DNA from: Biomphalaria glabrata | Taxonomy: Eukaryota; Mollusca; Gastropoda; Planorbidae | Assembly (NCBI RefSeq): GCF_947242115.1 | Contig: NC_074713.1 | Location: 28,827,197-28,891,196 of the forward strand | Length of the DNA: 64,000 nt | Direction of reading: 5' to 3' | Shown here: piece by piece, positions 55,001 to 64,000 of the stretch | Layout: the number at the start of each line of letters is the position of its first letter | Numbering within the stretch: position 1 is the stretch's first letter | Position numbers and translations under genes: made by a program | Notes under the pieces: model-generated | Database searches by the model: none | What the model saw: only the letters and a program-made list of their open reading frames with translations | What the model was told of the DNA's origin: nothing

Positions 55001-55647
55001 CATAAGAATTGTGATACTTAAATACAGAACATGAACAGCTAACTCATTGTCACTATCAAAGATGTTCACATTATAAAAGCCTCTCTCACCACTAAGCTAT
55101 CTTGAAGTGACAGTCTCAATTTCGATTTGTGACCCCATTTTTGTAGCATTCAAAATCATTTGCCTCGCCTAAAGTGCGTCTATCACAGATAAAATAGTTC
55201 ATTTATTGTACCTCATTGCACTTTGTTGAATGTTGTGAATACAGAGTGTGAAAGTGTAACTAGTGACCATGAGTTAGGTAGGACTGGAAGTAAGGTCCTA
55301 GGAGAGATCAAGAGTTTAGTAAGAGTTGATGAAGTTAAGTAAGTTTCTGGTCAGTTGTTGAAGTCAGTTCATTTTCTGGTCAAACGGAAGTCATTTAACA
55401 AACAAGTTAGTCCACTTATTGTACTACTTTATTTTTGTGATCAACAGGTCATCTTGCTGCTCCAGTTATTGCACATGCCTTTTGTAACCACATGGGATTC
55501 CCTTCATTTGGTGAAGTCATGGGCTACCCAGCATCAACAAGATATAGGTTGATAGCCATGTTTGTTTTAGGCCTTGTCCTCTGGACTGTGCTCCTCTATC
55601 CTCTAACATCCCCAGCTCTCTACTCCAATGAAGCATTTCAAGCCTGA
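43048..55647 (+). CDS. RCE1: CAAX prenyl protease 2 (RCE1), 9 coding exons
   Basis: RCE1 is the multipass ER-membrane protease that removes the last three residues of prenylated CAAX proteins such as Ras. Coding exons: 43048-43166, 47667-47772, 50282-50362, 50784-50844, 52231-52289, 52648-52756, 52878-52949, 53187-53249, 55448-55647. They sum to 870 nt, 289 residues plus stop (human 329, mostly longer at the N-terminus). Every junction keeps frame. All are GT-AG except intron 1, which reads as GC-AG. Diagnostic stretches are [19 protein letters not shown] (40-50), [12 protein letters not shown] (82-93), FLGPL, then the catalytic motifs of the type II CAAX protease family: [10 protein letters not shown] (E147/E148, R152), FGVAHFHH (H180) and HAFCNHMG (H233, N237). 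The ATG is chosen because it opens the first hydrophobic segment. Introns are loaded with transposon fossils. Confidence 0.93.
43160..43175 (+). other. RCE1: Probable GC splice donor of RCE1 intron 1
   Basis: The exon ends aaatag and the intron begins gcaatt. Joining AG to the first A of exon 2 makes the conserved Arg of R-DHP. No GT at this point gives the conserved sequence. GC-AG introns are a known minor class. Confidence 0.6.
43420..43990 (-). pseudogene. LINE RT and C-terminal remnants in RCE1 intron 1
   Basis: Minus-strand translation gives an RT piece ([20 protein letters not shown], then DYIMRRAMN, followed by a decayed DLDFADD-like region). Nearer 43430-43560 is the C-terminal [15 protein letters not shown] plus frame-shifted [19 protein letters not shown]. 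This is the usual C-terminal signature of a common snail LINE. Stops and frame changes are present. Confidence 0.65.
44310..45385 (+). pseudogene. piggyBac-type transposase fossil
   Basis: Pieces in order: an acidic N-terminus with [45 protein letters not shown]; a central decayed part; and [20 protein letters not shown], then [18 protein letters not shown]. The last part corresponds to the piggyBac region usually reading GIK...C...GY...YTGK...LG..VV..L. Multiple stops and frame shifts occur. No terminal repeats or TTAA duplication could be fixed by eye. It lies in RCE1 intron 1. Confidence 0.6.
45390..45635. repeat. Dispersed repeat of unknown class
   Basis: The words gggtagccaactaaagc, ggtttaggcgtcacctt, atttgagatgcatgccc and agtggagtactta are seen. 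The last two match a diverged copy at 31140-31210. No tRNA-like head is visible. Confidence 0.4.
45636..46344. other. AT-rich intron DNA
   Basis: An AT microsatellite lies at 45650-45685. Nothing else is recognised. Confidence 0.4.
46345..46640 (+). pseudogene. LINE zinc-knuckle C-terminus in RCE1 intron 1
   Basis: The translation [13 protein letters not shown] is followed by [20 protein letters not shown] and FQIHLRQTL. The C-x2-C-x7-8-H-x4-C knuckle after RTGH is the standard end of I/jockey-group LINE proteins. It is plainly truncated upstream. Confidence 0.7.
46641..47660. other. AT-rich intron DNA
   Basis: No recognisable element. The RCE1 exon 2 acceptor (tgtttctttgcag) lies at its right end. 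Confidence 0.4.
48150..49900 (+). pseudogene. hAT-type transposase fossil in RCE1 intron 2, split by an LTR
   Basis: Left of the LTR the frame reads [15 protein letters not shown], the hAT V.tDGa..M block. Right of it the frame continues through [15 protein letters not shown] (the HC..H region), a diverged middle ([13 protein letters not shown]), then [11 protein letters not shown] and the C-terminal [18 protein letters not shown], which is the hAT dimerisation box. Stops and frame changes are numerous. The layout resembles GTF2IRD2/SCAND3-like hAT genes. Terminal repeats were not found. Confidence 0.65.
48271..49061 (-). mobile_element. Solo LTR related to type B
   Basis: Read on the minus strand it starts TGTTATAAACCTGGTGGTGG and ends gagattcgTAACA. 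Both ends match the central LTR of 2569-3077 closely. It is 791 bp, longer than 509, partly from a short internal tandem (gtcgatccttcccgaaccgc, about 48888-48925). A 4-bp duplication, ATAT, flanks it (48267-48270 and 49062-49065), the same four bases as at the composite element. No internal region remains, so it is an ordinary solo-LTR fossil left after LTR-LTR recombination. Confidence 0.85.
50845..51333. other. RCE1 intron 4, left part
   Basis: AT-rich DNA with no recognised element, ending at the putative LTR. Confidence 0.35.
51334..52020 (-). mobile_element. Putative LTR plus purine tract in RCE1 intron 4
   Basis: On the minus strand a purine tract (ggaaaggggggggaggat, about 52002-52019) is followed by TGTTAGACACTT at 52001. 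A segment of 668 bp later ends with CATCACAGTAACA at 51334. A TATA-type run and polyadenylation-type hexamers lie inside. No matching target duplication is found and no internal coding region is recognised, so this is a broken LTR-element fossil. Confidence 0.5.
53833..54104 (-). repeat. SINE family B in RCE1 intron 8
   Basis: On the minus strand it starts ggggaaccgtggctgattgg and has an A box, a ggttcaattctc B box, the gagtccacccaactgtaat segment and a tail ending caaggtcttgaaagggg-like. It carries a single copy of the segment that forms the 29-bp array at 14332. Confidence 0.8.
54441..54618 (-). repeat. SINE family A in RCE1 intron 8
   Basis: On the minus strand it has ggctgcctggtcgtgcggt, gagggttcaaaccctgccc, the cgtcctgcgggaggtttgg block and ctgaaggaacatccgaa. 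It is one of the best-preserved copies. Confidence 0.85.
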
Positions 55648-58600
55648 TGAATGAACTCTTGGTGTGCATGCTAGTAATGCTGCTGGAGTGTGTCAGTACA
55701 GTCAACAGTATTTATAGGTCTGAGATTTAAACTTGTTTAATTCATTGCAATTGTAAAATAGCTTCAACATATACATAGGGCTTATAGAGAGTGCTTTTAA
55801 TACTAAGAGTTTGGAACTGTTATTTGTGGTTTTAGTAGAACTATTGCTGCTATTTAGTTTGTTCATTTTGAACTAAGGCAAGATAAGCAGGAGAATATCA
55901 GTACAGTTTTTTGTTATTCTCCTGACTTGTACATTTTAAATGGCCCTGCCTAACACTGATGGCTAAACAAGTCTATCAGTCTGTAACAGCCAGTTAAAAA
56001 AAAACCTATCTTTGTGACTGAGTAGTTTGATAGTATTACATTATTTAAAATTAGAAAGTGTGTGCCTTGTATTTCTTTGATTGACCATTAGCTGTTTAAC
56101 AACTATACAAAGTTGTCATTTGTGTTAAACTGTTTCTTTTTTTTTTTCATTGTTTAATCTAGTTTACAATCAGCCTATGTTTTGAATACATTATACATTT
56201 AGCAAGAGCTTTTATGCAAGCTAAACTCACAATAAAATGTACAAACCCTATGCATCTACTTTGTACTTTATTGTCTCTGGTACGGTACTTAAATGCTATT
56301 TAGTCTGTATGGTATTGTATTGTTTTGTTTATAGGGAATCAGTGTAAATAAGATCGCAAAATCATTGTTTTGATTAGAAAAAAGCCAAGCAATCATTGTA
56401 GTTTCTTAAAGAAGCATATTTCATGCCAATTTTATTTGGTACCCGGTACCAGGTTTTGTTATAAACATCCCAGATGATTTGGTATGATTCAAAACAAGGA
56501 ATCAAATGTTTCTAGATCAACAGTTTCTACAATGTGATCAGCAGAATTCCAACACAAATAATTCTTGTATTGTTTGCATTACTTGATATACTTTCTACAC
56601 AGTTTTGTTTGTACAAATCTAGTCTTTTTCTTTTTTTTTTTTTGTTTTCATTTCTATTTTCTTGACTGTATTTTGATATATAACAATATATAACAACTTC
56701 TTACACTGACAAACAGCTGATGTTCCAGTTTATACATTTTGTAAACACTGTACAACAGTATTAGTTTTCTTATGTGTACCAAGCAAAGTCTGCATTCCCA
56801 TATCAATGTTTTTAAAAGTTAATCTTAACTTCAATTTCCATTCCTCTCACAAATTGAGTCTATTAAAGGTAGACTTAGAGACTTGGATTGTTAGGCACAC
56901 ATGTCTCCATAGAAATTGGTCTCCAGCAATGTTTACAGCCTCACCCCAGCTGGTGTCCACTGCCCTGAAAGTGTGGCACCACAAGGGCATTCCTGTTTGT
57001 GTTTAGCAAATTGTGATTTTACATTGTGGAGCCCCATCCCTCCTCTTTTTTTTTCCTCTGGGCTGATGAAGTTAGTTGTGGTTGATGAAAATTAAAAACA
57101 AATTACTTTTGGACTGTCATCAGAGTCAATGTTTGACTTAGTGTTACTTGGCATGTAATGGGATATATCATACTCCTTTCTGATACAATTGGTAAAAAAA
57201 AATATTCGGCTGAATAGTCATTTTTGTGTTCATAATGTTTTATTTGATTCCAATGACTTGTCTTCACTGCGATCAGTCAATGAGTGTTATCTACGGGCAT
57301 GTTAGAATTCTCATGTTTTAAACACAGTTACAAAGCATCAAAACCAAAAATTATTTTTCAATTCCACCATGACTAGTATGTTTAGGCATCACTAACCCAT
57401 ATATGTATGTACTGGTTAACCAATTACTAATTACAAACATCTATTAATAGTATCCTAGATATATTTATTTCATTAGTCTATTATTTATTATAAGAATTAA
57501 TAGCTACAGTCAAAATACTAAAGCAAATATATTTATATACAAATAAATTATGTGCTATGCATAGTTATATACAATGTACTAGGTTTATTCAGTTGGTGCT
57601 AAAGGCAGATCATAATTGCCTTCTCATTTGTGTCTAGCTCAGTGGGATTTGTCAGACTTACTGTTGTGCTGACCAAATTGGTTTATATCAACATGTTTTT
57701 TCATTCATTTCTTTTTGATTTCACATTAACTTTTTTTTTATAAATTTAAAAATGTTATCATTTTCTCATATTACAAGAAGATTATGCTAAGTGTCCAAGA
57801 TATAACAAATAAATATCTACTTAAATTTGAGTATGATAGTTTTCAAATGAAAGCTCATGTAATATTCATTTATAATTTATGTTACTTCAAACATTAATCT
57901 CAATCTCAAAGGCTTAATGATAATACTTATAGTTTTGTGTTATTAAAAGAAATTAACACTGTTTAAATGTTGTTCAATCAAATTCTGTTCTAAAGAAAAA
58001 TAGTTTTGTCCTACCTTTTTTGAACTTCTCTATTTATTGAAGCATTCCTTAAGAGATGGTTAACTTGACTGCAAATATTTTTTTTCAATTTTTTCAAAAG
58101 ATCTTATTTTCTAGAAGATCTACATGCAGAATTGTTCACAAATACAACTTTGATTGATTTGAAATTTAAAAGTAACATTTGCTAGTCAACACAGTTTTCT
58201 ACTCTGAAGGTCTCTTTGGAGAATTATTTTTGTATTGACCATGCTGTCTATTTTGTTTTTATGTTTGAATACATTGATAACGAAGCAAGACAAACCTTAA
58301 ACCATAACAGAACCAGAAGGCTTGCGTAGAATCGTATTTCACAATAATTTTATTTGGTTTTTTCACTTTTTGCAGAGGAGATGATATAAGTTAATATGGA
58401 CAAAGATTTGCATAACAGCCTTTCTGTTATAAGAATAATTTTCTAAATTCTTTTTCAGTGTATATGATTCTTCATGAATATATATAGTTAATGGCAGAGT
58501 TAAGATGGCTGCCTGGTCATATGGTTTGGGCTTTGAATTTGATTCCCAGTTAAAATCTTTACCCTGCAATTGCTGCAGGAAGACATCTTCATTTCTGAAA

Positions 58601-59300
58601 GTGCATTTGAAACATGTAAAAGTCAAAGCCCCAGGAACACTTTATTCTCAGCCTTTAGTCAAATATAACAGCACAAATGGAAACTGGGATATCTAGGTGT
58701 CTCTTCAACTTTTGTCCAAAAGTTTACTATCAAATCAGGTGCAATGTATATGTACTCATTTTATTTTAAAATTTTGTGTTGCAAAAAAAAAAAAAAAAAA
58801 AAAAAGCTCTTATTTAACTCTTTAATTTGTGTACCAATAAAAGTGTTAATATCAACAATGTGAAACTCTAAAAGTATATGTTCACATTTTTTTGGACTAG
58901 TATTGGTCTTACATTATTAATGTGTTCTTTATTCATTTACCAAAATATAATTGTACCTGTTTATAATTTATATAGAGTTTACAATCATTTGTTACTACAA
59001 TTATAAAGTGTATGACTCTGAGCCGAACCTAACAAAAAATTTTTAGTTGCAGCTTAATGAAAAAGAAGGAAATGTTTTTTGTTTGGCTTGGGGAATTAAT
59101 GGATATTTAAAAAACAATTGTGTGCTGCTGCAGAAGATTAAAAAATAAACTTCACTAAATTGTTAACCTTTCTATTTAATACATTTGCTACACTTAGATG
59201 TTAATCTGGTTCATGTAATAATGTGATTGAAGAAACATTTGTATGACTTATGATGATTTTATCTAGTGTACATTACTTAAAATGAAAAATTGCAATAAAA
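55648..59300 (+). other. RCE1 3' untranslated / downstream region
   Basis: The first aataaa is at about 56232, giving a 3' UTR of about 600 nt. Further hexamers near 59293 and 59308 (aataaaaatgaaataaac) could end a long form of about 3.65 kb. 56880-57000 holds, on the minus strand, the LINE C-terminal phrase WCHTFRAVDTSWGEAVNIA. A SINE A relative is at 58505-58622 and an A-run of about 22 at about 58783. Confidence 0.5.
58505..58622 (+). repeat. Diverged SINE family A
   Basis: gatggctgcctggtcatatg, a weakened B box and tail words cttcatttctgaaagtgcat and gaaacatgtaaaa are retained. Confidence 0.6.
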
Positions 59301-59330
59301 ATGAAATAAACAAAACATACATATTTTCTT

Positions 59331-59336
59331 TGTTTA
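59331..59336 (-). terminator. Candidate KPTN polyadenylation signal
   Basis: tttatt on the plus strand reads AATAAA on the minus strand, about 80 bp after the KPTN stop. Plus-strand hexamers for RCE1 lie 20-40 bp away, so the two genes may end almost back to back. Confidence 0.45.
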
Positions 59337-59415
59337 TTCACAAACATAAAATTAACAACATAAAATGAACATCTAATAATGCAGAATAGCCAGTAGATAA
59401 CAAGTGAAACAAATT

Positions 59416-62400
59416 TTATTGCAATTGTTGATCTTGTAAAAGTTCCATCTGTAGTTGATGAAAATCATCATCGGCTTCACTCTCTGATTCACAGAGCAGT
59501 TTTAATCTGTCCATCACCAATGTGGCTACGTCATTTAAGTCTGGCTGTCCAAGACAAGAAAATACAGATTGAGTGTATCAACAGTGACAGCTACAGCATC
59601 CATAACTTTCAACCTTATAACTCTTGTAGAGAAACAAGTCTTTCTAAAGACAAAGATAAATTATTTTTTTTAATCCAATATATTTACCTGCAAGATATGA
59701 AGACCTTTTAATGTTAAAACAACAAGATCTAACATGCCATCACGCATAACATCAGCAACTGCCAAACTCATTACTGGATCCGAGAAACATTTGGTCCATA
59801 TCAACCTGGTTAGGAAATAAATAGGTCAATACATCTTTGCAATGACTGTCAATATCTGCCCAAGGTAACAAAAGTTGGAAGGTTAAAGTTCAACTGTACC
59901 TGTAGCCAGGGTAATATTCATTCATGTCACATGCAGTAGTGTTTGTAAGACTAAGCTGTTCTGGAGTGTTCAAATTGACTGACTTTGAAGTGGCCAGATT
60001 TTCTTGAGATCTATTAACAAATTAAAAGAATACTCTCCATAAAAAAACAAAACCTATCAAGTGAAACTGAAATGTTGTACCTAAAGTTAATTTTTTTGCA
60101 GTTTGCACACTTGACTGTTGTTTGAACTTATTGATGGTCCCGGGTTCATACCCTGCCCGCTTCCATCCCCCGTCTACGGGAGTTCTGGACTAGGAAGTAA
60201 ATTATCTTCAACTCTGAAGGAACATCTGAAACATGTAAGACATTTATTAAAAAAAAAATGTTTGCTTAAAATTGAAGTGAAAAGATCAAGGTCTAGTTGA
60301 AGAAATTGGCTTGGTTGAAATGTTTTCTGGAACATTTGAGATTCTTTAAAGCTAAAAGGTCCAAATAATTTTTTTTATGCTATATACATATATTAAAAAC
60401 TTCTCTTTAGACTAAGCTGTTCCGGAGTGTTCAAATTGACTGACTTTGGAGTGGCCAGTTTTTCTCGAGATCTATTAACGAATTAAAAAAATACTCTCCA
60501 TAAAAAAACAAAACCTTTCAAGTGAAACTGAAATTTTGTACCTAAAGTTAATATGTTAATTTTTTGCAGTATGCACACTGGACTGTTGTAACCAGGGTAA
60601 TGTGCTAGCTATCTGCCTACATTTGAAAATACCTGGTAAACAGCTATTGATGATGCAAACAGGAAGATTTCTAGTAGTATACATAAAGATGCTCCAAGTC
60701 AAATAGAAGAGGACTTACCTAACTAAGCGAGCTATCTGAGCGTCCTTTAGACTTCTGTCCAAGTTACTAGTGTCCTCAGCTCTGTTCCAATCATCAAATC
60801 TGCTACCATCAATGTTATCAAAAACTGCTGCCATAGACTTGTGTCGCCGTCTTGAATCAAATTTCTCCTTCAAAAGTTGGGCAAAGTAAATACAAAATAA
60901 TGAACACAATATTTAAAACAAGATAAACAAAGACAAAGCAATCTAAATTCTATCAACTAATACCTATAACAAAACCTAGCGTTAATTTAGTTGATAAAAC
61001 AATGGAGATTTATGTCTCATACCTGGTCATAATTGATATTCTCATCACCCTCACTTGAGTGAAACTTGTCACTAACAGGAACTGGAAAAGGGGAATGATA
61101 GGGTGTAGATGTCATTAGCGTCACTGGCTTTTCTTGCATAAATTTATAGGCCAGTACAACCTGAAATTGTGACATAATGATTTTATATTACTAAGTTATA
61201 CCCTACTGATTATGCATAATTGATAATATTTTGATCTCAAGTGCAAATTTGAAAAATATCTGAGTGACAATGTAAGTAACATTTGAGCCTGATGACCCCA
61301 GACTCTTATATGCCAGAGAAGGCCAGTGAAAAGTTATTTACTTATAATGTCTCTAAGTCTTTATCAAGACTAAATTTCAATCAGTGCCAAAACAGTTTGT
61401 TTTTTATTTAAAGACTTGACAGTTTCAGGTGGTCCTTCAGTCTCATGCACAGCTAGATTTACACATGGATATTTATAAGAGACAAAAGGATAATAACCAA
61501 AATGTATTTATTTTAAAATATGTTCTGCCTGCACTCACCTGGCCATAAGTTCCTATCAATATTTCATTCTCACCATCAAAATCTATGTCAGCAACACAGG
61601 AACACAAAACAGCATCTTGAGTATTACTAAGTGGCAGAAGGTAGCTGTTTGTCAAACCTAAGTTGACAACATCACTGAAACATAAAAGAGAAACTGGTCT
61701 ACTATCACTGGAATTTGTCAAGAAAAACTGTCTGATCTACTACTGAAGTCTAATGACAATCTTCAAGCTATGTGGTAACTATGACAACACCTGGATGATG
61801 ACCAGGTTTAAAAAAGAAAAGTTGTTTGAATGCACATGTATTGACTAAACCTCTGTGTAAACCTCTGTGTTTTGACACAATCCAAGCTTCAACAAGTGTA
61901 GGATGTCTTGTTTCATTATTGCTATGGATTAAGCCAAACTTTAATTATTGCTACCTCCATCACTTAGAGGAGGAAAAAGAAACTCTTTCAAATTCTTTAT
62001 GCCTGTACTCAACCAGCAACTAACTGGTTTGACAAGTTGGAAAAGGCATGAGCTATCTCCCTATTAACAGTAGTTAAAATGCATGTGTTTAAAGAAGGTC
62101 AGATTTAATATAAGCATCAAACTTAACAATTTATAATTATGATTAATATACATAATGTGAACCTCGTTAACTATTTTTAATAACAAAAAAAAAAAAAAAA
62201 AGAAAGTCTATGAAGTTACCAGAAAACAATAGCCAAGTCAATAGCTGATGTTATCAAAAGATTGAGTGGTTCAGGCTCTATTTCTTTTTCCACAGGCTTT
62301 TCATCTTCTTCTAAACAAATAAAATAAAAATAAAACAATCATGTCAGCATGCTTTCATGTGTTGATGATCCTTCAAAACAGATAAAAAGCACAAAGTTAC

Positions 62401-64000
62401 TTTTAAGAATATATTTTTCTTCTTATTGCTGTAAGCTATTCAAAATGAATGAAATGTACTCTTTAATTATTACCTTGTGTGTCTAAAAAATCTGGACATC
62501 TTTCTTTAGTATGCTGGTTAAATAAAAGTAAACTAGTTATGAGACTGTCCATTTCAAAGTGCCAAATGTTTTTAATCTCTGAAAACAAAAGGTGATAAAA
62601 TGAATTGATTCTTAAAATAAATTTTTTATAAATGCATTTTATGATAATAACAGACATTATGAATGCCTGTTCATGTGGTAAGTGCAGTGGACTGTTGTGA
62701 CAATTATCCACATCAATCTCGTTATCCTCTAGGACCAAGGCATAAATATCTTCATTTCTGAAAGAATGTCAGAAGCTTATAAAATAAAAACAAAGAGAAT
62801 TTTACTCATTGCACATTTAACTCGTTATGGCACGCTTTGGAATTTAGGGCCAAAAGTTATTTGTTTCATAGAAAGGGAATTTTTAGCTTAGAGACTGTGA
62901 CGTGACTATTAAAAATAAGACTAGCATTTTAGGAAATGTAGCAAAAAGAAAAAGTTAACAGGCTCAACTACCCTTTATATTGTTGGTCTTTCGCCTGTGT
63001 CAATCAGTTTGCTTCTTTGAGTGTTACCTCTGTTTAGACTCATCTGCACAAGGCACAGCACAGAGGCACCTTACAAGTGTTGTTGATTTAGAGAAAAAAA
63101 AAACTTTCTCAGTCAGAATAAAGTATCTGTGCAACTCAATGTTGAAACCTTTAAGGAAAAGATTAGTTCTAAGTCTATTGTTGACATTTTTATTTTCACT
63201 TTTTTTTTTTGGCTTTTATTAAACTTCAATGAGAAGACCAGTGTTGGGGACATTAAAATTTTTATGGCATGAAATGATTCACAGAATAATAGACCAAGAG
63301 TTGGAGGACAGTTCATGTCACATAAATTTAAATACATTTGTGTTTTTTTTTGTACATTAACTCAAGCTTTGAAATTTTTTCTTTATAAAATTTAATAGCT
63401 TTAAATAAACAATCTTAATTTTATTCAATAATAAATAAATTCATCAGACTTTTAAAAAGTTAAACATTTATTTAAAAAAAAAATGCCTTAAATCATTAAA
63501 GAGATGGTCCTCGCAATTAGTCACATATTTAAAGCTTGGATCAGGACAATCAGACAGTGTGCACCAAATATGAAGCAGATTGTTATAAGTCAATAGTTAC
63601 CTTTAGTTAACATGTTGACAATGGTTAGAGTCACCAAGCCATTCTGATTACCTAAAACAGACAACCTGTGTGTCGCATCAACCATGCAGAATTCAATCTG
63701 GGTTACACTGAAAAAAAAACAACATCACATTAAAATATTTGTATAAAAAGATTTCATTAAGACATTTACCAATATCTTATCTTATAAAATACATTACTTC
63801 AAAAAAGAAAATGACTATGTCCTATGTGTATCCCTAGGTTAATCTATTCATGCATGTTAATCAGTGACTTAAACTCTGCCAACTCATTAGTTTTAATAAG
63901 TGAAAGAAGACAAAAGTTGTTACCATCCATCAATTTTTTGAAATTCTGGGAAATATTTTTCAGCAGCTTCCTTCTCTTCACAGAAACATAAAGTTTCAGT
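59416..64000 (-). CDS. KPTN: Kaptin (KPTN), 3' nine coding exons, 5' end outside the window
   Basis: Kaptin is an actin-associated protein and a subunit of the KICSTOR complex, which tethers GATOR1 to lysosomes and restrains mTORC1. Coding exons in transcript order: 64000-63924 (open at the edge), 63707-63601, 62578-62474, 62310-62220, 61674-61539, 61160-61023, 60867-60719, 60010-59900, 59805-59688 and 59544-59416; the edge exon is partial, giving nine complete ones. All visible introns are GT-AG and all phases agree, giving about 386 residues. Matches to the kaptin pattern are RLSVLGNQNGLV, EIKNIWHFEMDSLITSLLLF, YLLPLSNTQDAVLCSCVADI followed by DFDGENEILIGTYGQ, and KCFSDPVMSLAVADVMRDG followed by LTLKGLHILQ. 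The DxDxDG-type loop is FG-GAP-like. Between GTYGQ and LIWTKCF the snail has about 133 residues, against some 22 in human. Confidence 0.9.
59948..60589. repeat. Direct duplication of a KPTN exon edge and intron
   Basis: 59948-60121 and 60409-60589 are near-identical direct copies. The first contains the 5' part of the exon at 59900-60010 and its acceptor. The second repeats the acceptor and about 66 coding bases within the intron but lacks the rest of the exon and its donor. A SINE A begins at the end of copy 1. Confidence 0.85.
60098..60260 (+). repeat. SINE family A in KPTN intron
   Basis: tttgcacacttgactgttgt, cccgggttcataccctgccc, ggactaggaagtaaat and ctgaaggaacatctgaaac lie in family order, followed by an A-rich end. 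The extreme head is diverged, and a matching head stub ends duplication copy 2 at 60589. Confidence 0.75.
62655..62775 (+). repeat. Diverged SINE family A in KPTN intron
   Basis: atgcctgttcatgtggtaag, cagtggactgttgtgac and tcttcatttctgaaagaatg follow the family order. The open frame across it on the minus strand continues into the exon at 62578 but is not part of the protein. Confidence 0.55.
63774..63900 (-). repeat. CR1-like LINE 3' end in KPTN intron
   Basis: Minus-strand translation gives NELAEFKSLINMHE and a stop, then a 3' UTR and ataagataag tail. It matches the LINE at 5146-5300 closely (DLAEFKSLINMHD). It is severely 5'-truncated. Confidence 0.8.

Noticed and set aside
62580-62738. 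Extension of a KPTN exon to a longer N-terminal frame
   Set aside because: The acceptor at 62579-62580 fits the phase and the kaptin alignment. The extension runs through intron and a degraded SINE.

Overview
This window is animal nuclear DNA: AT-rich, with split genes, long introns, tRNA-derived SINEs, LINEs, DNA transposons, LTR fossils and many minisatellites. Two genes can be named with confidence, RCE1 (CAAX prenyl protease 2) and KPTN (kaptin). The abundant tctagatctag-type tracts, the SINE that starts near ggctgcctggtcgtgcggt, and a SAP-domain Gag-like ORF suggest a pulmonate gastropod, probably a planorbid such as Biomphalaria or Bulinus. That assignment is inferred from recalled repeat style and was not searched.

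Layout. 1-4.7 kb holds a young three-LTR composite retroelement with two related SAP-domain ORFs. 5.1-9.1 kb is a three-level nest: an I-like LINE (RT plus RNase H) inside a CR1-like LINE, inside a terminal-inverted-repeat family. 9.8-12 kb carries a composite repeat with ~148-bp tandem units containing a perfect CRE octamer; a second copy lies at 21.2-23.0 kb. 13.5-16.2 kb is minisatellite-rich and includes a 24 x 29-bp array that grew out of one segment of a SINE. 19.8-24.6 kb (minus strand) is an unidentified host gene with at least two exons and a possible TIR-like fold. 25.4-40.2 kb has no convincing host gene: a 787-bp solo LTR in an AT microsatellite, an RTE-like LINE with an inverted 5' part, three kilobase-sized minisatellites, SINEs and LINE remnants. 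A 2.1-kb hAT element with an intact 8-bp target duplication (40.87-42.98 kb) ends 68 bp before the RCE1 start codon.

RCE1 (plus strand, 43.05-55.65 kb, nine coding exons, 289 aa) retains all CAAX-protease motifs. Its introns hold a LINE piece, a piggyBac fossil, a hAT fossil split by a solo LTR, another LTR and SINEs. KPTN (minus strand, 59.42 kb to beyond the right edge, nine coding exons visible) faces it tail to tail. RCE1 acts in ER post-prenylation processing of Ras-type proteins. KPTN belongs to the KICSTOR complex that restrains mTORC1. No operon-like link between them is implied.

All calls come from reading and hand translation. No similarity search was run, so family names rest on recognised motifs.
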